This document shows positions 27,201-35,231 of a DNA stretch of 39,000 bases, in pieces (the stretch's first letter is position 1; each line of letters opens with the position of its first letter). Source of the DNA: Synechococcus sp. CS-1328 (GTDB lineage Bacteria; Cyanobacteriota; Cyanobacteriia; PCC-6307; Cyanobiaceae); NCBI RefSeq assembly GCF_025128095.1, contig NZ_JAHLYT010000002.1, positions 1 to 39,000 of the forward strand, in the 5' to 3' direction. A program made the position numbers and the translations under genes. Below the pieces are notes generated by a model. That model worked only from the letters and a program-made list of their open reading frames with translations. It made no database searches and was not told where the DNA came from.

Positions 27201-27694
27201 TGATCCAGCAGGCCACTGATCGTCTCAACGCTGTAGGTGACCTTGTCAGGGTCCTCGCTGACGAAGTTATAGACCAACAAAATCGAGTTTGACGCCTTGT
27301 TCACCACCACGCCCGCCTGACGCACCTCCTCCGGCAAGGAGGGATTGGCTAGAGAAACCCGGTTTTGAACGTTGACCTGGTTGATATCGCCATCGGTGCC
27401 ACTGGCAAACGAGACCGTGATCTGACTGCGACCATCGGCAGAACTGTTGGAACTGACATAGTCCATGTTCTCGACACCGTTGATCTGCTGCTCCAGCACC
27501 GTGGTGACGCCCTGCTCGACCGTGATCGCATCGGCCCCGGTGTAGGTGGCGCTGACATTCACCGTGGGTGGCGCGATATCCGGCAGGGTCTCCACTGGCA
27601 GCAGCGGGATTGAGATCAGCCCCGCAATCACAATCAGCAGGCTGCACACCGTGGTGAGCACGGGGCGAACGATAAAACCGTTGGAAGGCGACAC
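24269..27694 (-). CDS. RND efflux pump, HAE-1 type (copy 2)
   Basis: A second proton-driven RND exporter, 1141 residues, from GTG 27694 (VSPSNGFIVRPVLTTVCSLL). The relay pair is D414/D415 in TM4 (GLVVDDAITVIE), the TM10 lysine is in GLAAKNGILIVD, and TM11 has SRLRPIIMTAIS. After TM6 (residues about 512-600) there is an insertion of some 90 hydrophobic residues, including IAGGTIGFIYGLLAGG, LSALVVGLFVGYLAKLL, IGAAAVGLVFGG and VLIFAAAGLITGWFTPVI, enough for four short helices; AcrB has none there. It is diverged from copy 1, so the duplication is old. It begins 53 bases after the stop of its adaptor. Confidence 0.95.
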   Translation of the reverse strand: MSPSNGFIVRPVLTTVCSLLIVIAGLISIPLLPVETLPDIAPPTVNVSATYTGADAITVEQGVTTVLEQQINGVENMDYVSSNSSADGRSQITVSFASGTDGDINQVNVQNRVSLANPSLPEEVRQAGVVVNKASNSILLVYNFVSEDPDKVTYSVETISGLLDQNLTDSIRRVPGVGELTYFGERRLAFRLWLDPTKLTAFSLTSNDVVAALSSQNRLVPSGSIGGEPAPKGQEFTFTVQLQGRLLSVEDFSDLIVKTTPEGGIVRLRDVGRASLGGENYALQATDIRGVPSVGLAVYQLSGSNALKTSEGVKAVLDEFQAVMPVGLKMEKIYDNTEFINASIQGVVDSLRDAVILVVLILFLFLQDWKATLVPGIAIPVALIGTFALVNAFGFSLNQLTLFGLVLATGLVVDDAITVIEDTSTKKASGLTAAKAAMATMDELFGAVIATSLVLFAVFLPVLFFPGATGTIYKQFAATIIFSVAISTFNALTFSPMLSALLLAQDSEPPGRRTYAIAGGTIGFIYGLLAGGTGVLPVLSALVVGLFVGYLAKLLTGLPLRLPFTIGAAAVGLVFGGVDNPLKVLIFAAAGLITGWFTPVIFRRFNVIYAGFEVRYKGLLGWALNRRILVMAVLAGGITLTGVAFSAIPGGFVPIEDQGYAIGFVQAPDGGSLQVTDRINRKVAEILQTEKDITAASVFSGASLDGNAPNKGLFFFGTRNWDDRQSRDQEMGAIVGRLNQKMASQIQEARVFVVEPPAIPGYGTSGGFEFQLLDRSGGGLNLQSFFQAAGTLIRQANGSDLFQRVFTLFSPEAPQLSIDVDRDRLASLGVDFGDAMRSFSVNFGGSYVNDTFQEGKVRRVFVQADEDSRATPEKLKALYVRNASGDQIPLSEFFTVRSTQGPSVIPHFNLYRSIQIEGSPAAGKSSGQAINGMRQLFEAQSLQGLNFDWTGISREEVKAGSLAVVIFALGILVVYMVLAAQYESYSDPLIILMTVPTAMLGALTFLALRGEVLNIYAQVGLVMLIGLAAKNGILIVDLANQRMAEGATALDAARDAAQSRLRPIIMTAISSLFGFLPLVLASGAGARSQASLGTVVFGGLLVATVLSLLVVPVFYVVVKTLLAGGSTPDQPAPTLPGSDGA

Positions 27695-27747
27695 GGTGAA
27701 CTCGAATCCGAAGACGACACTGATGCGTGGAGGCGAACGCGAACGCC

Positions 27748-28920
27748 TTAGTTGACCTTGATCGGCATGCCGTGGCGCAGGTTGAGCAGGTTGCTGGTGA
27801 TCACCTGCCGGCCGGAATCCAGGCCTTGGAGCACCGGGTAGCGATTGTTCTGCAGACCGCCGAGCTTCACAGGCGTCTGCAGGGCGAAGCGGGAACCGGG
27901 CGGCAGAGCCTCCAGCTGCTCGATCGACGCCTTGCCCGGCTGCAGTTTCAGCTCAGCCAGGGTGCCGACCCTGAAGACAAAGCTCTGGCCCGACGACTGG
28001 GTGACAGCCGCGAAAGGCACGGAGGGCAACTGCCGCCGATCCAGCTCGACGGTGGCCCGCAGCCGCTGGCCGTTGCGAAGGCCACCGCCCGGATTGGCGA
28101 ACGCCGCCTTGACCAGCAGAGCCTGGGACCCTGCCAGCACGTTGGGATCCACCGAGTCGATCCGGCCCTGCACCAGCACCCGATCCGAGCCGGCCTGCTT
28201 GAGGGTCACGGGCAGGCCGGGGCGGATCCGATCAGAAAAGATCGCCGGAACATCGATGCGGGCGAAGAGGCGATCATTGCGAATCAGACGGGTGAAGGGA
28301 TCACCGGCGCTGATCACATCGCCCACCTTCACCTGGACGTCCGCCACGGTGCCGTCGATCGGCGAGCGCAGGTCACGGAAGGCGAGATCGGCCCGCTTGG
28401 CCCGCACCGCTTCACGCGACTCGACGTACTGGGCCCGGAACTGGTCACGCTGAATGGCGCTGGCCGCTCCCTGACGGACGAGGTACTCGTAACGCTGGTA
28501 ATTGAGTTTGTCCTTCTCCTCCCTCGCCAGCAGGGTGGCCAGATCGGCCTGGAGCTGAACCTGATCGAGCACCAGCAGCAGCTGGCCCGCCTTGACCTTG
28601 TCACCCTGGCCAATGCCGAGCTGCTGAATCCGGCCGCCGGCCTGGGCCGCCAGCTGCACCTCATCGATGGCCTCCAGGGTGCTCACCGTCTCCACCAGCT
28701 CGCTGAACGGAGCGATCTGCACCGGCGCGGTGCTCACCACCAGGGGCTTGGCCGGCGGAGGGGCGGGCTTGCCGCAGGCCGCCAGAAGCAAAAGCGTGCT
28801 CAGGGATGCCGCCAGAGATCCTGTGGCTGCCAGCCGGCCTGATGCCTTCCACCGCTCAGTCGTGGATCCCGTCGCGCATTTCAAGCCCAACAAGGCCCAT
28901 CCTGGATCGATCGGCCGCAT
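27748..28920 (-). CDS. RND periplasmic adaptor lipoprotein, copy 2
   Basis: Adaptor of the HlyD/AcrA type for pump copy 2, about 390 residues. A signal peptide ends in the lipobox LLLLAACG, followed by a Pro-rich linker (KPAPPPAKP). The lipoyl halves are LAAQAGGRIQQLGIGQGDKV and LRSPIDGTVADVQVKVGDVI, with a helical hairpin between them (LLAREEKDKLNYQRYEYLV), then a beta-barrel and a C-terminal domain. The start is uncertain: ATG 28920 gives a long N-region before the hydrophobic core, and the frame runs on to 28977. It opens the whole six-gene minus-strand run and is divergent from rarA, so the promoters of both must lie in or near 28921-28996. Confidence 0.9.
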   Translation of the reverse strand: MRPIDPGWALLGLKCATGSTTERWKASGRLAATGSLAASLSTLLLLAACGKPAPPPAKPLVVSTAPVQIAPFSELVETVSTLEAIDEVQLAAQAGGRIQQLGIGQGDKVKAGQLLLVLDQVQLQADLATLLAREEKDKLNYQRYEYLVRQGAASAIQRDQFRAQYVESREAVRAKRADLAFRDLRSPIDGTVADVQVKVGDVISAGDPFTRLIRNDRLFARIDVPAIFSDRIRPGLPVTLKQAGSDRVLVQGRIDSVDPNVLAGSQALLVKAAFANPGGGLRNGQRLRATVELDRRQLPSVPFAAVTQSSGQSFVFRVGTLAELKLQPGKASIEQLEALPPGSRFALQTPVKLGGLQNNRYPVLQGLDSGRQVITSNLLNLRHGMPIKVN

Positions 28921-28996
28921 TCTGCAGGCTGGGGCGGCTCCCCGCCAGCGGGGGTGGCTGGCGTCAGGATCGTCCACAGCAGCAGGAGCCGCCGGT

Positions 28997-31270
28997 GTGA
29001 GCGACCTTTTCAGCCATCACGGCGAGCAGCGGCGCGCGGTGCTCGCCCCGCTCGCCGATCGGCTGCGGCCGCGGCGCCTCGAGGAGTTCGTGGGGCAGCA
29101 GTCGATCCTGGGGCCCGGACGGCTGCTGCACCGGGCCATCAGCGCCGACCGGGTGGGCAACCTGATCCTGCATGGCCCGCCGGGTACGGGCAAGACCACC
29201 CTGGCCCGGATCATCGCGGCCACCACCCGCGCCCACTTCACCAGCCTCAACGCCGTGCTGGCGGGGGTGAAGGACCTGCGGCTGGCGGTGGAGGAGGCCC
29301 GCGCCCGGTTGGAGCGCCACGGCCTGCGCACCCTCCTGTTCATCGATGAAGTGCACCGCTTCAACAGTGCCCAGCAGGACGCGCTGCTGCCCTGGGTGGA
29401 GAACGGCACCGTCACCCTGATCGGCGCCACCACCGAGAACCCCTACTTCGAGGTCAACAAGGCGCTGGTGAGCCGCTCGCGGCTGTTCCGGCTGCAACCG
29501 CTGGAGAGCGGCGATCTGGAGGCTTTGCTGCAGCGGGCCCTCACTGACGAGGAGCGGGGCTATGGCGGCCGGGCGATCCGGCTGCTGCCCGAGGCGGCGG
29601 CGCACCTGGTGGACGTGGCCGGAGGGGATGCCCGCAGCCTGCTCAATGCCCTGGAGCTGGCGGTGGAGACGACGGAACCGGACCCGGATGGGACCGTCAG
29701 CATCGATCTGGCCATCGCCGAGGAGTCGATCCAGCAACGGGCCGTGCTTTACGACAAGCAGGGCGATGCCCACTTCGACACGATCAGCGCCTTCATCAAA
29801 TCCCTGCGCGGATCCGATCCCGATGCCGCCCTGTTCTGGCTGGCTCGGATGGTGGAGGCCGGGGAGAACCCCCGCTTCCTGTTCCGCCGCATGCTGATCG
29901 CGGCCGGAGAAGACGTGGGCCTGGCCGATCCGATGGCCATCGTGGTGGTCGAGGCCTGCGCCGCGGCCTTCGAGCGGATCGGCCTGCCCGAGGGTCTCTA
30001 CCCGCTGGCCCAGGCGGCCCTGTATCTGGCCGGCACCGAGAAAAGCAACAGCGCCCTGGGCGTCTTCGATGCGATCAAGGTGGTCCGCACCGCCAACAGG
30101 CAACAGGTGCCGGCCCATCTGCGCGATGCCAACCGCGATGGGCAGGCCTTCGGCGATGGGGTCGGCTACCGCTACCCGCACGCCTACGCCGAGCACTGGG
30201 TGGCCCAGCAGTACCTGCCAGGCTCCCTGCAGGGCGAGGTGTTCTGGCAGCCAGGGGCGGCGGGCTGGGAGGGGCAGCGGCGCCAGCGGCTGCAGGAGCG
30301 GCGGGCGGCCCAGCTGGCGGCGGCGGCGGAACTCACCGAGGACGCCGGCGAGCTGCTCAGCAGCAGCCCGGAGGATCCCCGCCTGGAGCGGTGGCTGCAG
30401 CGCCAGGCCAGTGCCGAAGGGGCCAGGCTCGATCGCCTGCGTCAGCGCTTCTGGAACCAGGCCTGCCTGAAGCGTACCGACCGGGTGCTGGTGTTGGAGG
30501 CGCGATCCCTGCTCTGGGCCCTGGATCCCCTGCAGCGGGTCCCGGAGGGAGGCGTGGTGATCGGGGCCGCCACGGACGGTGACCGGGAACGGATCCAAAG
30601 CCACCTGGCTCTGCTCGACAGCCTGCAGCGGCCGCGGCTGCTCGCTGCCGGACCCGCCGGGCTCAGGACCGCGGGCGACCTGCTGGCACCGGAGGAGCGG
30701 TTCGAATGGATCGTGGCACGCCAACCGCTGCGGCAGATCGGGGCCGCAGGCTGGAGCACCTGGCTGGAGCAGCTGGACCGGCTGGCGGCCCCATCGGCCG
30801 AGATCCGCCTGCTGTTCAGCGCACCGTTGCTCGGGCCAGCCAGCGCCCTGCGCAGTCTGCGCGATTCCCGAGCCAAACCCAAGCAGACTGCGGCCCGAGG
30901 CGGCGTCGGGTCTGCGGTTCTGAAGCGGCTGGAGACACTGGAGCAGGAGTGGTTGCGGCAGGAACTGGCCGCCGAGGGCTGGGCCTTGGCCGGCCTGGCC
31001 GAGCGGGACTGGCAGTGCAGCAGCGAAGCCTGGGAGGAGGCCCTGCCACTGCCGCTCACGCCAGCCCTGCTGGAGCGCTGGTTTGCTCCCGGCAGCGCCT
31101 ATGGCCGCAGGCTGGAGGAGCAGGGCGAGGCTGAGGCCCTGGGCAGGCTTCGGAGGGAACTGGAAGGGCTGCCCAACGCCGTTCTGCCCCAGCGCCTCGA
31201 GCATCGGCTGCTGCGGGCCCGCCGCCCTGCGACAGAAACAGCCCTGCACAGCAGGGCCAGACGGACATGA
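28997..31270 (+). CDS. rarA: RarA/MgsA-type AAA+ ATPase fused to a C-terminal domain of unknown role
   Basis: RarA acts at stalled replication forks. Residues 1 to about 437 are a full RarA: LADRLRPRRLEEFVGQQSIL, Walker A GPPGTGKTT (60-68), Walker B LLFIDEVHRF, sensor GATTENPYFEVNKAL, and the C-terminal helices with GEDVGLADP and YRYPHAYAEHWV. A further ~320 residues follow, including VLVLEARSLLWALDPLQRVP, VIGAATDGDRERIQSHLALL and a C-terminal Arg-rich end; parts look Rossmann/methyltransferase-like but lack a clear SAM motif. This RarA fusion is known in cyanobacteria. Start GTG 28997 (VSDLFSHHGEQRRAVL) was chosen; upstream the frame overlaps the adaptor gene. Confidence 0.93.
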   Translation: MSDLFSHHGEQRRAVLAPLADRLRPRRLEEFVGQQSILGPGRLLHRAISADRVGNLILHGPPGTGKTTLARIIAATTRAHFTSLNAVLAGVKDLRLAVEEARARLERHGLRTLLFIDEVHRFNSAQQDALLPWVENGTVTLIGATTENPYFEVNKALVSRSRLFRLQPLESGDLEALLQRALTDEERGYGGRAIRLLPEAAAHLVDVAGGDARSLLNALELAVETTEPDPDGTVSIDLAIAEESIQQRAVLYDKQGDAHFDTISAFIKSLRGSDPDAALFWLARMVEAGENPRFLFRRMLIAAGEDVGLADPMAIVVVEACAAAFERIGLPEGLYPLAQAALYLAGTEKSNSALGVFDAIKVVRTANRQQVPAHLRDANRDGQAFGDGVGYRYPHAYAEHWVAQQYLPGSLQGEVFWQPGAAGWEGQRRQRLQERRAAQLAAAAELTEDAGELLSSSPEDPRLERWLQRQASAEGARLDRLRQRFWNQACLKRTDRVLVLEARSLLWALDPLQRVPEGGVVIGAATDGDRERIQSHLALLDSLQRPRLLAAGPAGLRTAGDLLAPEERFEWIVARQPLRQIGAAGWSTWLEQLDRLAAPSAEIRLLFSAPLLGPASALRSLRDSRAKPKQTAARGGVGSAVLKRLETLEQEWLRQELAAEGWALAGLAERDWQCSSEAWEEALPLPLTPALLERWFAPGSAYGRRLEEQGEAEALGRLRRELEGLPNAVLPQRLEHRLLRARRPATETALHSRARRT

Positions 31271-31294
31271 AAAAGCCCCGGCCGAAGCCGGGGC
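31270..31294 (-). terminator. Rho-independent terminator of the DUF1400 gene
   Basis: Read on the minus strand, the 8-bp stem GCCCCGGC / GCCGGGGC closes on a TTCG loop and is followed by a T-run (the A-run at 31270-31274 on plus). It lies 25 bases after the stop of the minus-strand gene and abuts the rarA stop, so it may serve both strands. Confidence 0.9.
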
Positions 31295-31319
31295 GGAAGG
31301 GAGCGAACAAGGCCCTGGA

Positions 31320-31985
31320 TCACCAGAGGCCGCGGATGGGCTCAACGGGCATCGGGGCGGGAGCGGCAGCACGGGGCTCAACCATGGCATCGGCCATCTG
31401 GTTCGCCTGGATGCAGGCGGGCAGGAAGACGTACCAGGACAGCAGGGAGGTGCACTGGGCTTCGCCCTGGCAACGACCTTCTGCACAGATGTTCTGCTTA
31501 CCGTCGTAGGTGTTGCAGGTATCAGCCAGGCGGAAGTCGGTGGGCAGGGCCGCCATGATGCCGGCCGAGGAGATCGAACCATCCACCGAATCGGCGATGA
31601 TGGCCGAACGCAGCGCCTGGACGGCGTAGGTGTTCATCGTCCAGTAAGGGAAGTAGCTGCGGGTGGCGTTCTTGAGGAACTTGACCCCGTTATCGGAATA
31701 GAGGAAACGGGAGACACCGACCAGGTCGACGCTGTAGGTCTTGGACAGACCGGTGCGAACCTCTTCGGAGGTCCAGCCGGAGCGGGACAGACCACTGGCG
31801 AGACCGCGATCGGTTACGTCGCCGGAATCAATGAAGGTTTTGAAAGCATCGAGATTGGTGGACCAGACGGCACCGCCACTGTTCCAACGGACGGGGAGAT
31901 CGTTGTCGACGGCGGCAGAGGCCGGCAGAGCAACGGTTGTGAGGGCCGCTCCCACAGCGAGACCGGCAAGCAGGCGCTTCAGCAC
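31320..31985 (-). CDS. secreted DUF1400-like protein
   Basis: A 221-residue product from GTG 31985 with a clean signal peptide, LLAGLAVGAALTTVALPASA. The mature protein resembles DUF1400, a domain normally found in front of cyanobacterial alpha/beta hydrolases: WSTNLDAFKTFIDSGDVT, VDLVGVSRFLYSDNGVKFL, YAVQALRSAIIADSVDG and ISSAGIMAALPTDFRL. Here the hydrolase is missing; instead a short Cys-rich tail follows (TCNTYDGKQNICAEGRCQGE, AQCTSLL, PACIQA) with five cysteines, then a Pro/Ala end. It appears to be a stand-alone periplasmic or outer-surface version. It has its own terminator and a long upstream region, consistent with a single well-expressed gene. Confidence 0.78.
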   Translation of the reverse strand: MLKRLLAGLAVGAALTTVALPASAAVDNDLPVRWNSGGAVWSTNLDAFKTFIDSGDVTDRGLASGLSRSGWTSEEVRTGLSKTYSVDLVGVSRFLYSDNGVKFLKNATRSYFPYWTMNTYAVQALRSAIIADSVDGSISSAGIMAALPTDFRLADTCNTYDGKQNICAEGRCQGEAQCTSLLSWYVFLPACIQANQMADAMVEPRAAAPAPMPVEPIRGLW

Positions 31986-32424
31986 GGGAAATAAAAGGGG
32001 GACTTCGATCCAAAACTAGCCTTCAACCGCAAAGTCGCCCACGTGGCAAGCCCCTGCTTGCCAAGACGTCACCGAACGATGGACGGCAGCAAAGCGGCCA
32101 TAACCCCATCAGCCGTCCCAGCCCAGTCGCACCCGAAGCTCTCAGACCGCCTACCGATCGCAGCCAGTCAAAGGAATTCCAACGAGACCAAGCCAACGAC
32201 AATCTCTCCAGTCCCAGCCCGAAACGCCATAAGCCAACCGAGCAAGCAAGCAATCCAGGCTCGCAGGATTGTCACCAAATGGTCACATTGTCAACTCCAA
32301 TCGCGACACGCGGCTCAGGCGAGCATCCAGAGACTGGCAATCCTTTGGACGGGATGCAGGGTTGGCCAACCCCGACTCGCGGGTTATCTGAGCACAAGCG
32401 CGGCAACAATGCACGTACCTTGGA
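31986..32424. other. non-coding stretch, 439 bases
   Basis: No convincing gene is seen. Frames here (such as 32023-32253 minus) are Trp/Arg/Gly-rich and without protein-like structure. Base composition is visibly lower in G than in flanking genes. It contains an 8-bp stem with a CCCT loop (TGGCAAGC / GCTTGCCA, 32044-32063) and, on the minus strand, TTGACA at 32294-32289 followed by two further TGAC-type direct repeats. It must hold the DUF1400 promoter and the 3' end of the phosphopantetheinyl transferase transcript; an untranslated leader or small RNA is possible. Confidence 0.5.
32268..32294 (-). promoter_or_regulatory. possible promoter or operator with TGACAAT direct repeats
   Basis: On the minus strand TTGACAAT (-35-like) is followed by GTGACC and, 15 bases after TTGACA, GACAAT (-10-like). 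TGACAAT thus occurs twice with TGACC between. The short spacing is not ideal for a sigma-70 promoter, so a regulator site is an alternative. The nearest downstream gene is the DUF1400 gene, about 285 bases away. Confidence 0.25.
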
Positions 32425-33084
32425 TCACGGCATTGGCTCCACCAGGCGGGCCCGCTGCGCACCCTCCCCCACCACCGCCAGCAGCCACTCCCCCTGCTGG
32501 CGGCTCCAACAGGGGGGCGCGGCCCCGTCAACCAACTGGCGCAGCTCGCGGCGGCAGTGGTCGTAACACCAATGGCGCAGTTCCACAGCCAGGCTGGAGC
32601 GGCGCCATTTGATCGCCGCCTCCTTATGGACCCAGCTGGTCAGCACCGCCCGCTGCAAGCTCCGGGGATCGCGGCTCCAGGGGCCGTCCAGAAGCTGGCG
32701 GCGCTCCGCTGCAGGGAAGTGGCGCTGCAGCAACGCGACTGCCGCCAGGCGACGGGACAGGGGTTCGAGGTCGACACCGATCGGCCGGGATGACCAGGCC
32801 GTGAGCAGGGCATCGCCGCTGTGACTGATGCCGGTCCAGCCGTACCCCGCCTCCAGACGCGGTGCCTCCCCGGGGGGGCTGTGCAGGGGCACCGCGGCTG
32901 GATCACAGCGCAGCGGCACCGCCAGTTGGGCGCGCAACAGGGCACGACTGGCCGCATAGCGGCTGCGGCGGGGTTCCGGCAGCGCCGCGCACCAGCGCCG
33001 TTCCTGGGGGGCCAGCTGCTCCAGGACATCCGCCGTCGTCTCCAGGGAGACCAGCCACACCTGGGGGGCCGCTTCTAGGCTCAC
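32425..33084 (-). CDS. 4'-phosphopantetheinyl transferase (Sfp/HetI type)
   Basis: Transfers the phosphopantetheine arm of CoA to acyl or peptidyl carrier proteins. The product (about 219 aa from GTG 33084) has the three family signatures: the N-terminal arginine-containing SRYAASRALLRAQLA, the magnesium-binding IGVDLEPL (D105, E107) after GISHSGDALLTA, and WVHKEAAIKW (W151, K154, E155). This is the longer, pseudo-dimeric Sfp type and not the short AcpS. In cyanobacteria a single such enzyme generally serves fatty-acid synthesis too. An ATG at 33108 is also in frame; it would overlap the bcp start on the other strand, so I prefer 33084. It is divergent from bcp. Confidence 0.9.
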   Translation of the reverse strand: MSLEAAPQVWLVSLETTADVLEQLAPQERRWCAALPEPRRSRYAASRALLRAQLAVPLRCDPAAVPLHSPPGEAPRLEAGYGWTGISHSGDALLTAWSSRPIGVDLEPLSRRLAAVALLQRHFPAAERRQLLDGPWSRDPRSLQRAVLTSWVHKEAAIKWRRSSLAVELRHWCYDHCRRELRQLVDGAAPPCWSRQQGEWLLAVVGEGAQRARLVEPMP

Positions 33085-33106
33085 GCCCTCCGAACCCCGC
33101 CCAGCC

Positions 33107-33574
<468 letters not shown>

Positions 33575-34300
33575 GCGTCCTCCAGCTGCACCAGAGCCTC
33601 CAGGCAGAGATTGGGGGCATGGATGAGCTCGAGTGCTGCTGCCGCTGGCATGGCTGCCTCGATCAGGGGCAGCAGACGGGCCCCATCGCCACCGGTGAGC
33701 CAGAGGCGGCATCCGGGGCAGACAGCCGCGGCATCCGCAGCGGCCGCCACCACCGCCGCCGCCAGACCCCGCACCACGCCTTCGGCCATGGCAGCGGCGG
33801 TCTCCTGGGGCCAGGCTGCAGCAGCGCCAACAGGGGCGCTGTCGCCATGCATCGGAGGCCATGCGTCCAGCCGTGGCAACCCCGCCGTTCCTGCCGCCAG
33901 CGCCTGCAGCTGCAGGGCGGCACCGGCCTGAAGGCGCCCGCCGCAAAATCGGCCGGTGCCATCTACCAACGTGAGGCTCAGGGCCGTACCTGCATCGGCC
34001 ACCAGCACGGGCCTGTGATCCTGCCTCCAGGCCCCCCACCCCGCCAGAGCCCGATCGATCCCCAGCCAGGCAGGCATCTCCAGCAGCGGAACCTGGCTCA
34101 GATCCAGCCGCGGGGCACCGGCCAGGCCTGCCATTGCAGTGGCCGGAACGGGCCCGACCGCCGCCCAGGCCTTCAAGCCGCTTGCCGGAATCCCAGCCTC
34201 AGGCGAGGTGTGGCAGAAGAGCAGGGCCGCACCCGGTTCCTGCGGTCGCTGCGCCCAGTGCCAGCGGCTGTTACCGATCAGCAACCAGCTCGCCAGCGGC

Positions 34301-35062
34301 TCAGATGCCCTCACCCATCAATCCGGGCAGATGGATGCCGCATTCCTGCTTGAGTCCACCAAAACGCGTCGCCCGGCCGATGGTGCTGCCATCGTCGGGG
34401 GCACTGGAATGCCAGTCGCCCACGGTGGTGTAGCCCTGTTCGAACAGCGGATGCTGGGGAAGACCGTGCTCTTCCATGTAGTAGTAGACGTCTCGATTGC
34501 TCCAGACCAGCAGCGGCCGCAACGACCAGCGCTGGCGGATCGGATCGAGCACCTCCATGCTGCGGCGGTGATCAGTCTGGCCGCCCCTCACACCGCTGGC
34601 CCAGCAGCGCACCTGCAGGTCAGCGAAGGCACGATCGAGGGGCTCCACCTTGCGGATGCGGTGGTAGAGCTCCAGGTCTTCCACCCGGCCGGTGTCCCAG
34701 AGCTGGCCATGCAGGGCCTCCATCCGGGCCGGCGACAGACCCGACTGCGCCACGTGCAGGTTGAGGCCGAGACGGGCCGTGAGCTGATCGGCGTACCGAT
34801 AGGTCTCGGGCGGCAGATAGCCGGTGTCCACCCAGATCACCGGGATGGAGGCATCGCCCTCCAGGCGGCTCACCATGTGCAGCAGCACCGCCGACTGGAT
34901 CCCGAAGCTGGTGGTCAGGGCGAAACCGTCCTGAAACCGATCGAAGGCCCATTGGAGACGCTCCTGGGCCTTGAGCGGATCCAGGTCGGCACGGGCCGCA
35001 GCCAGATCGATGGACCGCCCCGCGACATCAACGGGGAGGGTTGCGGCGGGGGCAGTCACCAT
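34301..35062 (-). CDS. cysH: phosphoadenylylsulfate (PAPS) reductase
   Basis: Reduces activated sulfate to sulfite with thioredoxin in assimilatory sulfate reduction. From ATG 35062 (MVTAPAATLPVDV) the protein is 253 aa. It has the PP-loop-type nucleotide site (TTSFGIQSAVLLHMVSR), IPVIWVDTGYLPPETY, the substrate loop HRIRKVEPLDRA, GVRGGQTDHR and the C-terminal catalytic motif ECGIHL preceded by Lys. The paired cysteines that bind an Fe-S cluster in APS reductases are absent (the CC position before IRKVEPL reads LYHR), so this is the cluster-free, PAPS-using form. It overlaps coaX downstream and is divergent from the NDH-2 gene. Confidence 0.95.
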   Translation of the reverse strand: MVTAPAATLPVDVAGRSIDLAAARADLDPLKAQERLQWAFDRFQDGFALTTSFGIQSAVLLHMVSRLEGDASIPVIWVDTGYLPPETYRYADQLTARLGLNLHVAQSGLSPARMEALHGQLWDTGRVEDLELYHRIRKVEPLDRAFADLQVRCWASGVRGGQTDHRRSMEVLDPIRQRWSLRPLLVWSNRDVYYYMEEHGLPQHPLFEQGYTTVGDWHSSAPDDGSTIGRATRFGGLKQECGIHLPGLMGEGI

Positions 35063-35231
35063 CCCTCCATCATCGCCCGCGATGGAACGGCTGGTTAGGG
35101 TGCCGATCGGGCACGTCTGGAACAGGAAACAGACCGTCCAACCCTGCACCCATCTCCCTCCCCGCCCGCATCAACCGCACCCAGCCTCGCCAGCGGCCCA
35201 CCGTCCGAGCCCTCCCCATCCCTGACCCAGC

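Noticed and set aside
28964..31582. 872-residue open frame on the minus strand opposite rarA
   Set aside because: It mirrors the codon structure of rarA, is Gln/Gly/Pro-rich without domains and is explained by high GC content.
32044..32063. Hairpin TGGCAAGC / GCTTGCCA as a terminator
   Set aside because: No T-run follows on either strand, so it was kept only as a structural feature of the non-coding region.
32023..32253. 76-residue minus-strand frame in the non-coding stretch
   Set aside because: Trp/Arg/Gly-rich translation with no plausible structure; region looks intergenic.
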